Of a stretch of 64,000 nt of DNA, positions 35,426-43,321 are shown in pieces. The notes below the pieces were generated by a model, which saw only the letters and a program-made list of their open reading frames with translations, was not told the origin of the DNA and ran no database searches. Within the stretch, counting starts at the first letter, position 1, and every line of letters begins with the position of its first letter. The stretch is from Chitinophagaceae bacterium. GTDB lineage: Bacteria; Bacteroidota; Bacteroidia; Chitinophagales; Chitinophagaceae. A program made the translations under genes and the position numbers. The stretch lies in the NCBI GenBank assembly GCA_019638615.1, contig JAHBTL010000002.1, positions 248,001-312,000 on the forward strand, written 5' to 3'.

Positions 35426-36459
35426 AACAACGTTAAGGTAAGCAAAACTGTATAGTCTTTTTCAGTTTCGTTAATAATAAGATCATGTTTTCCCGGATAT
35501 AAAAGCGCCAGCCTGTTCTTTGTATTTTGAATACCCAGGCGGTTACTGTTTTCCGTTTGTTGCTGAATTTTCACTTTTTTATTGTACACCTTCATGCGCA
35601 GCATGTTATTTTCTATGTTTATTTCAATATCAATCAACATTTCTGCTTCGGCATTTACCCCATACTTAAATGCATTTTCAACAAAAGTAATTAATATCAA
35701 AGGCGCTATCCGCTTTCCATCCGCCACCCCATTTACGGTAAACCGAACCGGTATATCGCTGCCAAACCTTAATTCCTGCAGTTCTACAAAATCCTGCAAA
35801 TAACTGATCTCCTTTTCAAGCGGTACAAAATCGTTCACGGCATCGCTCAGCACATAACGCATCATGCCCGATAACTTTACCACCGCTGTAGCCGTATCGT
35901 CTGACTTTTCAATGGCAAGCGCATAAATACTGTTTAACGTATTAAACAAAAAATGAGGATTCACCTGAGCTTTGAGGTATGACAATTCCGATTGCAGCTT
36001 TTCTTCTTCTGTTTGCCGCAGTTTTTCGCGGAGCCTTAACATCAGCGAAAAGAAGAACGATGCCAGGAACAGGAAAATATGCTGGCGCACATTAAAAAAA
36101 AGCCGGTTGGGAGCAGGCGGCCGGGGAAATCGTCCCGGATGTTGAGGCGACGATCGCATTTCATGTTCCATACCCGGCATTAAACCGGGTAATGCCATCG
36201 TAATAAAAAAGCACAGGATAATGATAGCTGTGAACTGAAAATATTTTCCTTTTGAATAGAGCCGGGGAACCAGTATATAATAGTTACAGTAAAAAAACAG
36301 GATCAGCAACGTATACCGCAGGATCTCCCTTAGCGATTCAGGGTTCCGCAAAAAAGCATACAGCCTGTTGGGACCATCGGGCGAAAAAAAGAAAGGCAGT
36401 GTAAGAAAAATAATACAGCTTACAATATGAACAGCCAACTGCCCTTTTTTAAGTTTCAT
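35422..36459 (-). CDS. LytS/YehU-type sensor histidine kinase
   Basis: A 345-residue membrane kinase with four N-terminal hydrophobic segments and a short cytosolic linker with coiled-coil character (LRLREKLRQTEEEKLQSEL). The His_kinase domain has the phospho-acceptor in QVNPHFLFNTLNSIY and an ATPase segment (PLILITFVENAFKYG, NRLGIQNTKNRLALLYPG). The signal is unknown. It is the partner of the LytTR regulator directly downstream. Confidence 0.94.
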   Translation of the reverse strand: MKLKKGQLAVHIVSCIIFLTLPFFFSPDGPNRLYAFLRNPESLREILRYTLLILFFYCNYYILVPRLYSKGKYFQFTAIIILCFFITMALPGLMPGMEHEMRSSPQHPGRFPRPPAPNRLFFNVRQHIFLFLASFFFSLMLRLREKLRQTEEEKLQSELSYLKAQVNPHFLFNTLNSIYALAIEKSDDTATAVVKLSGMMRYVLSDAVNDFVPLEKEISYLQDFVELQELRFGSDIPVRFTVNGVADGKRIAPLILITFVENAFKYGVNAEAEMLIDIEINIENNMLRMKVYNKKVKIQQQTENSNRLGIQNTKNRLALLYPGKHDLIINETEKDYTVLLTLTLL

Positions 36460-36568
36460 ACCTGCAAATATCTTTTAACTTAAAAAGTTACAAAATTTTT
36501 GAGGTGAATGCCTCAAAAATAAAGGGGAAGAATATCAAAAAACAGTATAAGTTGTAAATAACACCCGG

Positions 36569-36994
36569 TCATTTCTTCTTCAGGAAATATTCATTGAAGA
36601 ATGTTTCAGGATGCAGCACCCGGATGTCTGAAAAATAAAAACCGGCGACATCGTCAGTCAGCAGGCAAACGCAATTTGCATTGAATGCGCTGTAATATTG
36701 CAATGCATCTTCAAAATCATTTGCCTTTTTATTTGCGATGGCCTGCATGGCCTCCCTTTCGCCGCAATCTGTTATATGAAGGTAGTTCAGCAGCAAGGTA
36801 ATTTTATTTTTTGCAGCTGCCGCCCCATGTTTTTTTTCAGCAAAATAATAGGCTATTGCCAGGCAGGTTGCAGATGTTTTCAACACATAGGGCCGTTTGC
36901 CTGCCAGGCTCATGATACGCGAAGTATAAGTATACAGCGGATATTCCTTATTAAGGACCGACACTAAAATATTGGCATCCAGGAAAATGGTCAT
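36569..36994 (-). CDS. PIN-domain toxin
   Basis: A 141-residue PIN-domain ribonuclease. The first metal-binding Asp is in IFLDANILVSVL (Asp5), a conserved Glu occurs in the middle, and later acidic residues are found in ANDFEDALQYYSA and LLTDDVAGFYF. It starts 4 nt before the end of the small upstream gene, the usual toxin-antitoxin arrangement. Confidence 0.87.
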   Translation of the reverse strand: MTIFLDANILVSVLNKEYPLYTYTSRIMSLAGKRPYVLKTSATCLAIAYYFAEKKHGAAAAKNKITLLLNYLHITDCGEREAMQAIANKKANDFEDALQYYSAFNANCVCLLTDDVAGFYFSDIRVLHPETFFNEYFLKKK

Positions 36995-37257
36995 GATTTC
37001 TTCTTGCGGCTGTTATTGAACTCGTTTTTAAGCTGCTTGCTTGTTTTAGCACGGGTAATATATGCCGCCTCTCCTTCGGAAACCGTATTAACCCAATCTT
37101 CTACGGGAAAATCTTCAATGGATTTATACCCGCCTGTGGTAAGCTTACGCAAAAGGATTTCTGTAAGCCTGCTAAGGCTGATACCCTGCGACTCGGCGTA
37201 TTGCTTTGCCTGGTTGATGATTTGGGCATTAAAGCTTAAAGTTACTTTTGCATCCAT
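36991..37257 (-). CDS. Antitoxin of the PIN-domain module, DUF6364-like
   Basis: An 88-residue protein that would bind DNA and neutralise the PIN toxin. The N-terminus (KVTLSFNAQIINQAKQYAES) followed by GISLSRLTEILLR fits a ribbon-helix-helix fold, and the C-terminus is basic. Its stop overlaps the toxin start. The toxin-antitoxin pair is presumably autoregulated. Confidence 0.83.
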   Translation of the reverse strand: MDAKVTLSFNAQIINQAKQYAESQGISLSRLTEILLRKLTTGGYKSIEDFPVEDWVNTVSEGEAAYITRAKTSKQLKNEFNNSRKKKS

Positions 37258-37319
37258 AAGAACACTTTTATACTACAAAAATAAAATACTTATACGTATA
37301 ACAAAATATTTTTCAATCG

Positions 37320-37715
37320 TCAGATGCTTTCTTCCCTGTAGCGGTTCCTTGCTACAATAAGATAAAAGTCATTTTCCAGCGGTAAATATCCATACTCATA
37401 GCAAAAGAGATACACCTGGCCTTTTGGGGTAGTGACCAAATGAGTAAGGTAGTCGAAATTAAAACCCGTTTCAATCAGCCTTCTTTTCGAAATCCGGGCT
37501 GTTTCTTTTTCAGGGGAAAGAACAGATTTTAATATACGGCGGTTCCGTTTGAGTATGCTATTGATATTCCGCACCACCGGTGTGCTTGTGACGCTGTTGA
37601 GTTTGTTGTTGTAAGCGTTTCTGCACCAGTCGTCACAAAATTTTTTATCAACGCGCCCCTTAATAGGTTTATCGCAGTGCAGGCAATGCATGGAAGCAGA
37701 TGCAGGAAAGGTCAT
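37320..37715 (-). CDS. Zinc-ribbon protein of unknown function
   Basis: A 131-residue protein with a four-Cys zinc ribbon MHCLHCDKPIKGRVDKKFCD followed by DWCRNAYNNK, and a positively charged helical region (NINSILKRNRRILKSVL). Longer versions of the frame start up to 37907 but cross repeat DNA. Starts at 37715 or 37691 both keep the whole zinc ribbon. The C-terminus is YEYGYLPLENDFYLIVARN. Similar proteins are widespread in this phylum but have no proven role. Confidence 0.72.
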   Translation of the reverse strand: MTFPASASMHCLHCDKPIKGRVDKKFCDDWCRNAYNNKLNSVTSTPVVRNINSILKRNRRILKSVLSPEKETARISKRRLIETGFNFDYLTHLVTTPKGQVYLFCYEYGYLPLENDFYLIVARNRYREESI

Positions 37716-37796
37716 AGGTAGCAATTTAAGTGTGTTCAAAATGAATATATCCAGAAATAAAATTACAGAATTTTTCAAAATACATCGGTCGCATTT

Positions 37797-38075
37797 ACCC
37801 TCGGTGAGAACTATTTTCATTGCGGCAAAAAATATTATCGGAGGCCTGTCTGCCGCAGATGCGCTGATTAAATTTGCGCATCTGCGGCTAAAACCATTAA
37901 GCCGCACCGAGGGTCTTCATGCAAAGCTATTGCGGGCAGTCATGAGACCCTGGTGTGAGGGATTCGCCGGGGTTTCACCCTTCGCACAATTACCTGGCTG
38001 TGAAGACCCAGGGGAGACGAATGTCCGCCGATAGCAGGCACCCATATTAAATCTGCGTATCTGCGGCTGGACCCA
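37797..38075. repeat. Palindrome-rich repeat island upstream of ssb
   Basis: Contains an outer inverted repeat ACCCTCGGTG/CACCGAGGGT (37797-37806 and 37905-37914), an inner perfect 13-bp hairpin GCCGCAGATGCGC/GCGCATCTGCGGC with an 11-nt loop (37852-37888), and a further copy of the hairpin's right side at about 38046-38075 (ATCTGCGTATCTGCGGCTGG). A second folded region (37911-38012) pairs GGGTCTTCATG with CATGAGACCC, and CCCTGG with CCAGGG. No protein frame explains this region. It may be an interspersed element or a structured RNA. Confidence 0.6.
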
Positions 38076-38243
38076 GGTATATCCGTTTGTAAACGTTTAT
38101 AATCGTTTAGACACGTCTTTAATCATGTAAATACCGGATATTCACATTTCACCTACACATCTTTGTGGTATTAAAGCGCTTTAACTCACAACCCGGATCA
38201 GGAGAAAGGGAATACGATTAAAAACATTTTAAAAATGCAATTT

Positions 38244-38594
38244 ATGAACGCCTTACAAAACAAAGTACAATTAATTGGAAACTTAGGTAATAACCCCGAT
38301 GTACGCAATACCGAATCAGGTAAAAAGATGGCCCGTCTTTCAATAGCTACCAATGAGAACTATCGCAATGCAAAGGGAGAAAACGTAAAAGAAACGCAAT
38401 GGCACAGCGCTGTTGCCTGGGGTAAAAATGCAGAAATCATCGAAAAATACCTGGTGAAAGGAAGCCAGGTAGCCATTGAAGGGAAACTGGTGAACAGGAA
38501 TTATGTAGACAAAGACGGAGTAAAAAAATACATTACGGAAATACAAATAAACGAAGTGCTGTTATTGGGCAGCAAGCAAACCAACGCCAATTAA
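38244..38594 (+). CDS. ssb: Single-stranded DNA-binding protein, short form
   Basis: A 116-residue OB-fold protein with NKVQLIGNLGNNPDVRNTES, MARLSIATNENYRN, ETQWHSAVAWGKNAEIIEKY, KGSQVAIEGKLVNRNYVDKD and YITEIQINEVLLLG. It lacks the acidic glycine-rich tail of main replicative SSBs and ends soon after the OB fold. It is therefore probably an accessory SSB. The start at 38244 (MNALQNKVQ) is chosen over 38235. Confidence 0.93.
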   Translation: MNALQNKVQLIGNLGNNPDVRNTESGKKMARLSIATNENYRNAKGENVKETQWHSAVAWGKNAEIIEKYLVKGSQVAIEGKLVNRNYVDKDGVKKYITEIQINEVLLLGSKQTNAN

Positions 38595-38611
38595 AATAAT
38601 ATACTTCAGCA

Positions 38612-38643
38612 AAAAAGGTCGTCTTTTTAAGGCGACCTTTTTA
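38612..38643 (+). terminator. Intrinsic terminator after ssb
   Basis: Stem AAAAAGGTCG/CGACCTTTTT with an 11-nt loop and a following T-rich tract, 18 nt after the ssb stop codon. Confidence 0.85.
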
Positions 38644-38759
38644 TTTTATAAAAATATTTTGCCAGGTTTTATAATAAATGAATATTCGTTATTCAATGTC
38701 GTTTACTTAAGATGTCAGCGGCTATTTATGGAAGCAGCGCTTTTATTCATCTCTTTTAT

Positions 38760-39140
38760 ATGCGATGCATCCTTTTAATAACTTTTCTAATTGCTGCTGC
38801 TATATATCTTTTTTTGGTTGCTGCTGTCAACAACGATATCAAATGGTTTCACAACTTTTCTAAAAGTAGCAATCAGAAGTTGATAAAATCATATCAAGCA
38901 TTTGATTTTGCTTATAATGATGCTTTTTCAACTTGCTTTTCAATCAAGTTTTTACAAAGTGACACAGCATTAGTCAGACAGCACTTTGCCTCTTCCGCTT
39001 CCGACAGTCTCAAAAGCGAGACTTCATATTACACATTAATTTCTAAGGAAGACAAAAAAATTATTGACAGCTTTATAAACACAATCCCCTTTCAAACCTA
39101 TGACACATCCAAACAAAAAAACATTAAAAGAAATAATTGA
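38760..39140 (+). CDS. Small membrane-anchored hypothetical protein in the cassette
   Basis: A 126-residue protein with one N-terminal membrane helix (CILLITFLIAAAIYLFLVAA) and a charged, Ser-rich remainder. It is not recognised. An ATG at 38712 would add 16 residues but lies inside the left inverted repeat, so 38760 is preferred. Its 3' end overlaps the next gene by 41 nt. Confidence 0.5.
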   Translation: MRCILLITFLIAAAIYLFLVAAVNNDIKWFHNFSKSSNQKLIKSYQAFDFAYNDAFSTCFSIKFLQSDTALVRQHFASSASDSLKSETSYYTLISKEDKKIIDSFINTIPFQTYDTSKQKNIKRNN

Positions 39141-39426
39141 CTTGGAAACATTTGTGGCTGACACAATGAGTCGATTTGAGAGAGACAAAAACCATGTTTA
39201 TTATACAAGCGCTACATCTGACGGTGTTTATAGGTTTATAGTTGACAAAGCCGACCCAAGCACTTTCAAGAGCATTACCGACAGGTATGGAAAAGACAAA
39301 TTCAATGTGTTTTATGAAACAGAGATAGTAAAAAATGCGGACTTGAAAACTTTTCAAGTGCTAAACAACCAAGACTCCACAAAAGACAGGAACCATATTT
39401 ATTATCATGGAGAAAAAGTGGAATAA
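39100..39426 (+). CDS. DKNYY-repeat protein in the cassette
   Basis: A 108-residue protein with three DKNYY-family units: DKNHVYYTSATSDGVY, DKFNVFYETEIVKNADLKTF and DRNHIYYHGEKVE. The family is widespread in this phylum, often encoded in multiple copies as accessory genes, and has no known function. No signal peptide is present; membrane placement, if any, would come from the overlapping upstream protein. Confidence 0.62.
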   Translation: MTHPNKKTLKEIIDLETFVADTMSRFERDKNHVYYTSATSDGVYRFIVDKADPSTFKSITDRYGKDKFNVFYETEIVKNADLKTFQVLNNQDSTKDRNHIYYHGEKVE

Positions 39427-39663
39427 AGGAACAACAGGCAACAGGCAGTTTGGCTATATGGCGGGCAACGAATATATGCAACTACACTGACGTTAAGTAA
39501 ACGGCATTGATTCGCTATTATAAAAATTCCCGCCGAAAGCCTCATTTGAAGACGAATTAAGGGTACATTAGGCAAAACAGGTATCACTATATGATTCAAG
39601 ACCCTGCACTGGTTATTTTTTTTGATCAGCTCCGCCTTCGCAGTATCTTCATTTTTTAAAACA

Positions 39664-40944
39664 ATGAAAACGGTCCCTTTAAAAACCAACATCCCTCCTT
39701 TTACAGGCTATATGAAGCTTGTAATTTTTATCCTGGCTGCCACTCAGTTTACCGTAATACTTGATTTTATGATCATGTCGCCACTGGGAGATCTGATGAT
39801 GAAGTCTATGAGCCTCACTCCTGCAAAGTTTGGCTGGGCAGTATCGGCCTATGCTTTCAGCGCGGGCGTATCAGGGCTGCTGACCGCAGGCTTCGCCGAC
39901 AGGTTTGACCGAAAAAAGTTATTGCTCTTCTTCTATTCGGGGTTTATTATCGGCACTTTTTTTTGTGGTCTCGCACATTCCTATACCGCCCTTATTACGG
40001 CCCGGATCGTTACCGGTTTATTTGGCGGAGTGATCGGCTCCATATCCATGGCAATTATTACCGATATTTTTGTTTTGCAGCAACGGGGCAGGGTGATGGG
40101 ATTTATACAAATGGGGTTTGGAGCAAGCCAGGTGTTAGGGCTACCTATCAGCTTGTACTTAGCCAATGCATGGGGATGGGAAGCTCCATTTTTAATGGTA
40201 GCGGCATTAGCAATGGGTGTAGCCATTGTCATTTTCGTTTATTTACAGCCCGTGAACAAGCATTTAACTGTTACAAGAAAGCAATCTCCTGTAAGGCACC
40301 TGTTAAACACCATTTACCGAAAAGACTACCGTGTAGGATTTACAGCCACCGCATTATTATCCATCGGCGGGTTTATGATGATGCCATTCGGCAGCGCATT
40401 TGCCATCAACAACCTCAAAATTACCCAGGAAGACCTACCCATGCTCTTTATGATTTCAGGCATCTGTTCTCTCATCGTAATGCCATTGGTGGGTAAGTTA
40501 AGCGACCAGATAGACAAGTTCACTCTTTTTGCATTTGCTTCTTTGTGGATGATGGGAGTAGTAGTGTTTTACACCAATCTTTCCGCAATCCCCTTATGGA
40601 GTGTGGTCATCATAAATATACTGATGATGATAGGGATCACGAGCCGGATGGTGCCTTCCTCCGCATTAACCAGCGCTATACCCGACCTGCCCGACCGGGG
40701 CGCTTTTATGAGCATTAATTCCTCCCTTCAGCAAATTGCGGGCGGAATAGCCGCTGCAGTAGCCGGCAGCATTGTTGTACAAAAAGGCAAAACGAGTCCG
40801 CTGGAACACTATAACCTGGTAGGTTATGTAGTAGTGGTTATTTCTTTGATCAGCCTGTTGTTGTTGTACCGGGTAAAGCGAATGGTGCAAAAAAGAACGG
40901 CGTCAGGCTTCGCACCGGAAATGATGCCTGCCGACAATGAATGA
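39664..40944 (+). CDS. Major facilitator superfamily transporter
   Basis: A 426-residue, 12-helix MFS protein read from ATG at 39664 (MKTVPLK). The first helices show LAATQFTVILDFMIMSPLGD, the loop-2 motif AGFADRFDRKKLLL, and FIIGTFFCGLAHSY. The C-terminal half has LVGKLSDQIDKFTLFAFASL and IAGGIAAAVAGSIVVQKG. It resembles sugar-efflux/drug-efflux types (AraJ-like). The substrate is unknown, and no regulator gene is adjacent. Confidence 0.9.
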   Translation: MKTVPLKTNIPPFTGYMKLVIFILAATQFTVILDFMIMSPLGDLMMKSMSLTPAKFGWAVSAYAFSAGVSGLLTAGFADRFDRKKLLLFFYSGFIIGTFFCGLAHSYTALITARIVTGLFGGVIGSISMAIITDIFVLQQRGRVMGFIQMGFGASQVLGLPISLYLANAWGWEAPFLMVAALAMGVAIVIFVYLQPVNKHLTVTRKQSPVRHLLNTIYRKDYRVGFTATALLSIGGFMMMPFGSAFAINNLKITQEDLPMLFMISGICSLIVMPLVGKLSDQIDKFTLFAFASLWMMGVVVFYTNLSAIPLWSVVIINILMMIGITSRMVPSSALTSAIPDLPDRGAFMSINSSLQQIAGGIAAAVAGSIVVQKGKTSPLEHYNLVGYVVVVISLISLLLLYRVKRMVQKRTASGFAPEMMPADNE

Positions 40945-41679
40945 CAACACATGCAAGCGGATAAAAATTAAATAGAGCCAACGCTCCTTTCATCTGCATA
41001 GCATAAGTTTTGAGCAACAGGGCCAAACCAGTACAAAGATTTAAGGAAAAGCATTTCGGTCTAAAAAATTCAGAAATAAAGGAGTACATTCATAACAGGG
41101 AAAAATACGATATTAAGCACACTCTTAAAAAATAATTCATACCGTGGCACCTATTCCGATTTATCATTTATAAACAAGTATGAATAGGAAAACAATGCAA
41201 CATAATCCAGGAAAATTGAACCATCCAGCAATTGATCTTTTATTTACCATTATTCATAGTCTCCACTGCTCATCGTAAATCTACCATACTGTAGTTTCAT
41301 TTCTACAATTCGCCCTTTATTCATATTACTGTACAAATATATGATCTCCTATTTTTTTGAACATTTTATCAACGTTTCTTTGTACCATCAAAATCCAATA
41401 CAAAAAAGCCGTAACCTTACAACCCGTTTTTAAACCAACATCCTGAGAAACCGGATTAACCATCTAAGCCCGTGGAAAGCCATTGCGACCTTAAAGCATT
41501 CAGTCCCGTCCCTTGTAAAGCAAAACAGTGTTTTTACCGTCCGTAAAGCATTGAGATGAACAGCAACAGAAAATGGTTCAGCGTATCAAAAAATACGCCG
41601 CAATTTCTGCACGATCCTCTTTAACCATTAAAAAAGCATTCATTTTCTGTTGCTTTCTTTTTTATGGGGGCATACTGCT
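40945..41679. other. Large intergenic region with a candidate structured transcript
   Basis: A 735-nt region without a convincing gene. Near its right end a perfect 14-bp inverted repeat AGCAACAGAAAATG (41562-41575)/CATTTTCTGTTGCT (41641-41654) encloses AATGGTT/AACCATT and a small hairpin GCGTAT/ATACGC (41581-41598). On the plus strand the outer stem is followed directly by a T-rich run (41655-41664). That looks like the 3' end of a plus-strand non-coding RNA, or of an unseen transcript. The rest is AT-rich and featureless. Confidence 0.4.
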
Positions 41680-42861
41680 TCAGTTGATATTTTCAATCAC
41701 CATGGCACTGGCTCCCCCCCCCCCGTTGCATATGCCTGCCGCGCCATATTGAGCCTGGTTTGCCTTTAATACATTGATAAGCGTAACAAGTATTCTGGCA
41801 CCGCTCGCTCCCAGCGGATGACCTAAAGCTACTGCTCCTCCATGTACATTTACCGTTGCAGGATTTAACTTCATACGTCTGCTGTTTTCAATTCCCACTA
41901 CGCTGAAGGCCTCGTTCACTTCCCAAAAACCGATATCGCTCATTTGAAGACCAGCTTTTGCTACAGCCCAAGGCACAGCTATAGCAGGCGTAGTAGTAAA
42001 CCACTCGGGAGCCTGTTCCGCATCGGCGTACGAAACAACCCTGGCAATGGGCTGTAAGCCTAACTCATCAGCTTTCGTTTTGCTCATCAGCAATAAGGCC
42101 GCTGCTCCGTCATTAAGGGTGGAAGCGTTGGCTGCCGTAACAGTTCCGTTTTTTTCAAAAGCAGCGCCCAGCGCAGGTATCTTATCAAACTTTACATTAA
42201 AAGGTTCTTCGTCTTTATTAACAATCATCGCTTCTCCTTTCTTCTGCGGTATTTCCACATCAATTACTTCATTGGCAAACAACCCTTTTTCCCAGGCTGC
42301 CTGTGCACGCTTATAACTTTCTATGGCAAATGCATCCTGCTCCTGCCGGGTGATGCCACAATCCCGGGCGCACAATTCAGCAGCGAACCCCATCGCCTTT
42401 CCATCATATACATCAGTCAGTCCATCCCGCACAAGCCCGTCTGTAAGCGAAACATTTCCATACTTATTTCCCCACCGGGTATGCTCCGAATAAAAAGGAA
42501 TATTCGTCATACTTTCCATGCCGCCGGCTACTACAATATCGGCATCGCCCAGCAATATGCTTTGCGTTGCCTGCGCAACCGCTTTCATTCCGCTTGCGCA
42601 TACTTTATTTACCGTTGTACAAATTACCTCATTGGGCAAGCCGGCGAATTTTGCGGCCTGCCTGGCAGGCGCCTGTCCCAGGTTCGCCTGTATTACGCAG
42701 CCCATTAACACCTCCTGCACCAGGGTTGGGGCAATACCGGATCTGGCTATAACCGCTTTTATAGCAGCAGCACCCAATTGGGTAGCAGATAAACTTTTCA
42801 GGGCGCCTCCAAAACTTCCGATAGGCGTACGTACAGCAGCAATGATTACTACATCCTTCAT
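41680..42861 (-). CDS. Acetyl-CoA C-acetyltransferase (thiolase)
   Basis: A 393-residue thiolase that joins or splits acetyl-CoA units. The nucleophilic Cys is in VNKVCASGMKAVAQ, the catalytic His in GGAVALGHPLGASGARIL, and the second Cys in GICNGGGGASAM near the end. The last motif is encoded by 11 consecutive G bases (41712-41722 on the plus strand as C). It is closely packed upstream of no other gene; the flexirubin arm starts 85 nt to the right on the same strand. Confidence 0.95.
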   Translation of the reverse strand: MKDVVIIAAVRTPIGSFGGALKSLSATQLGAAAIKAVIARSGIAPTLVQEVLMGCVIQANLGQAPARQAAKFAGLPNEVICTTVNKVCASGMKAVAQATQSILLGDADIVVAGGMESMTNIPFYSEHTRWGNKYGNVSLTDGLVRDGLTDVYDGKAMGFAAELCARDCGITRQEQDAFAIESYKRAQAAWEKGLFANEVIDVEIPQKKGEAMIVNKDEEPFNVKFDKIPALGAAFEKNGTVTAANASTLNDGAAALLLMSKTKADELGLQPIARVVSYADAEQAPEWFTTTPAIAVPWAVAKAGLQMSDIGFWEVNEAFSVVGIENSRRMKLNPATVNVHGGAVALGHPLGASGARILVTLINVLKANQAQYGAAGICNGGGGASAMVIENIN

Positions 42862-42946
42862 AAAAAATTAATTATTTAGCCTGATAAAGATAACCAAAGG
42901 TCTTCACGCATATCCATTCCTCCTTTTTGTCTGCCACCCAACCAGG

Positions 42947-43321
42947 TCAGGCTTCGATTACAACGACCGCCGTTGCCAGCGAAGCCACATGCGACAGGGA
43001 TACAAAGATCTTTGAAACACTGATATGCGATAAAGTACGGGCTGTTTCGCCCAGCAGCCTGATGCCCGGTTTGCCTTCTGCATCGTTGAAAATCTCTACT
43101 TCGCTGAATGCCGTATTGTTTTTCCACCCGGTACCCAATGCTTTAAAGAACGCTTCCTTTGCAGCAAACCGGGCCGCATAGTGCTGGTACCTGTTTGTTT
43201 TGGATTCGCAATAAGTTATTTCGCCGGGCGAAAAAACCAGCTCCCTGAAGCCTCGTTCTTTTTCAATGGCGATGGCTATTCTGCCTGGTTCAGCTATATC
43301 AATCCCGGTTCCTGCAATCAT
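42947..43321 (-). CDS. acpS: Holo-[acyl-carrier-protein] synthase-type phosphopantetheinyl transferase
   Basis: A 124-residue AcpS-fold protein that would attach 4'-phosphopantetheine to an acyl carrier protein. MIAGTGIDIAEPGRI contains the metal-binding Asp, RFAAKEAFFKALG the second acidic motif, and VSLSHVASLATAVVVIE closes the domain. The start is at 43321, where ATG overlaps the stop codon of the C45 gene by ATGA; the longer frame from 43423 runs inside that gene. It may serve the polyene ACP; an AcpS so linked is usual in flexirubin loci. Confidence 0.9.
   Translation of the reverse strand: MIAGTGIDIAEPGRIAIAIEKERGFRELVFSPGEITYCESKTNRYQHYAARFAAKEAFFKALGTGWKNNTAFSEVEIFNDAEGKPGIRLLGETARTLSHISVSKIFVSLSHVASLATAVVVIEA

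Larger units (their letters stand above)
38695..39508. mobile_element. AT-rich cassette bounded by imperfect inverted repeats
   Basis: AATGTCGTTTACTTAA at 38695-38710 is matched in inverse at 39493-39508 (15 of 16 bases), and the match continues inward to GTCAG on both sides (38718 and 39487) with one 2-nt gap. Between the repeats lie only two small genes that are visibly more AT-rich than their neighbours. No transposase is present, so this would be a non-autonomous element mobilised from elsewhere. Target-site duplications were not clear. Confidence 0.5.

Noticed and set aside
37716-37907. Long N-terminal extension of the zinc-ribbon protein
   Set aside because: The extra residues come from the left arm of the repeat island and look nothing like the family start.
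37690-38034. Plus-strand ORF of 114 residues across the palindrome island
   Set aside because: It runs through inverted repeats and its sequence has no recognisable domain; the frame is probably accidental.
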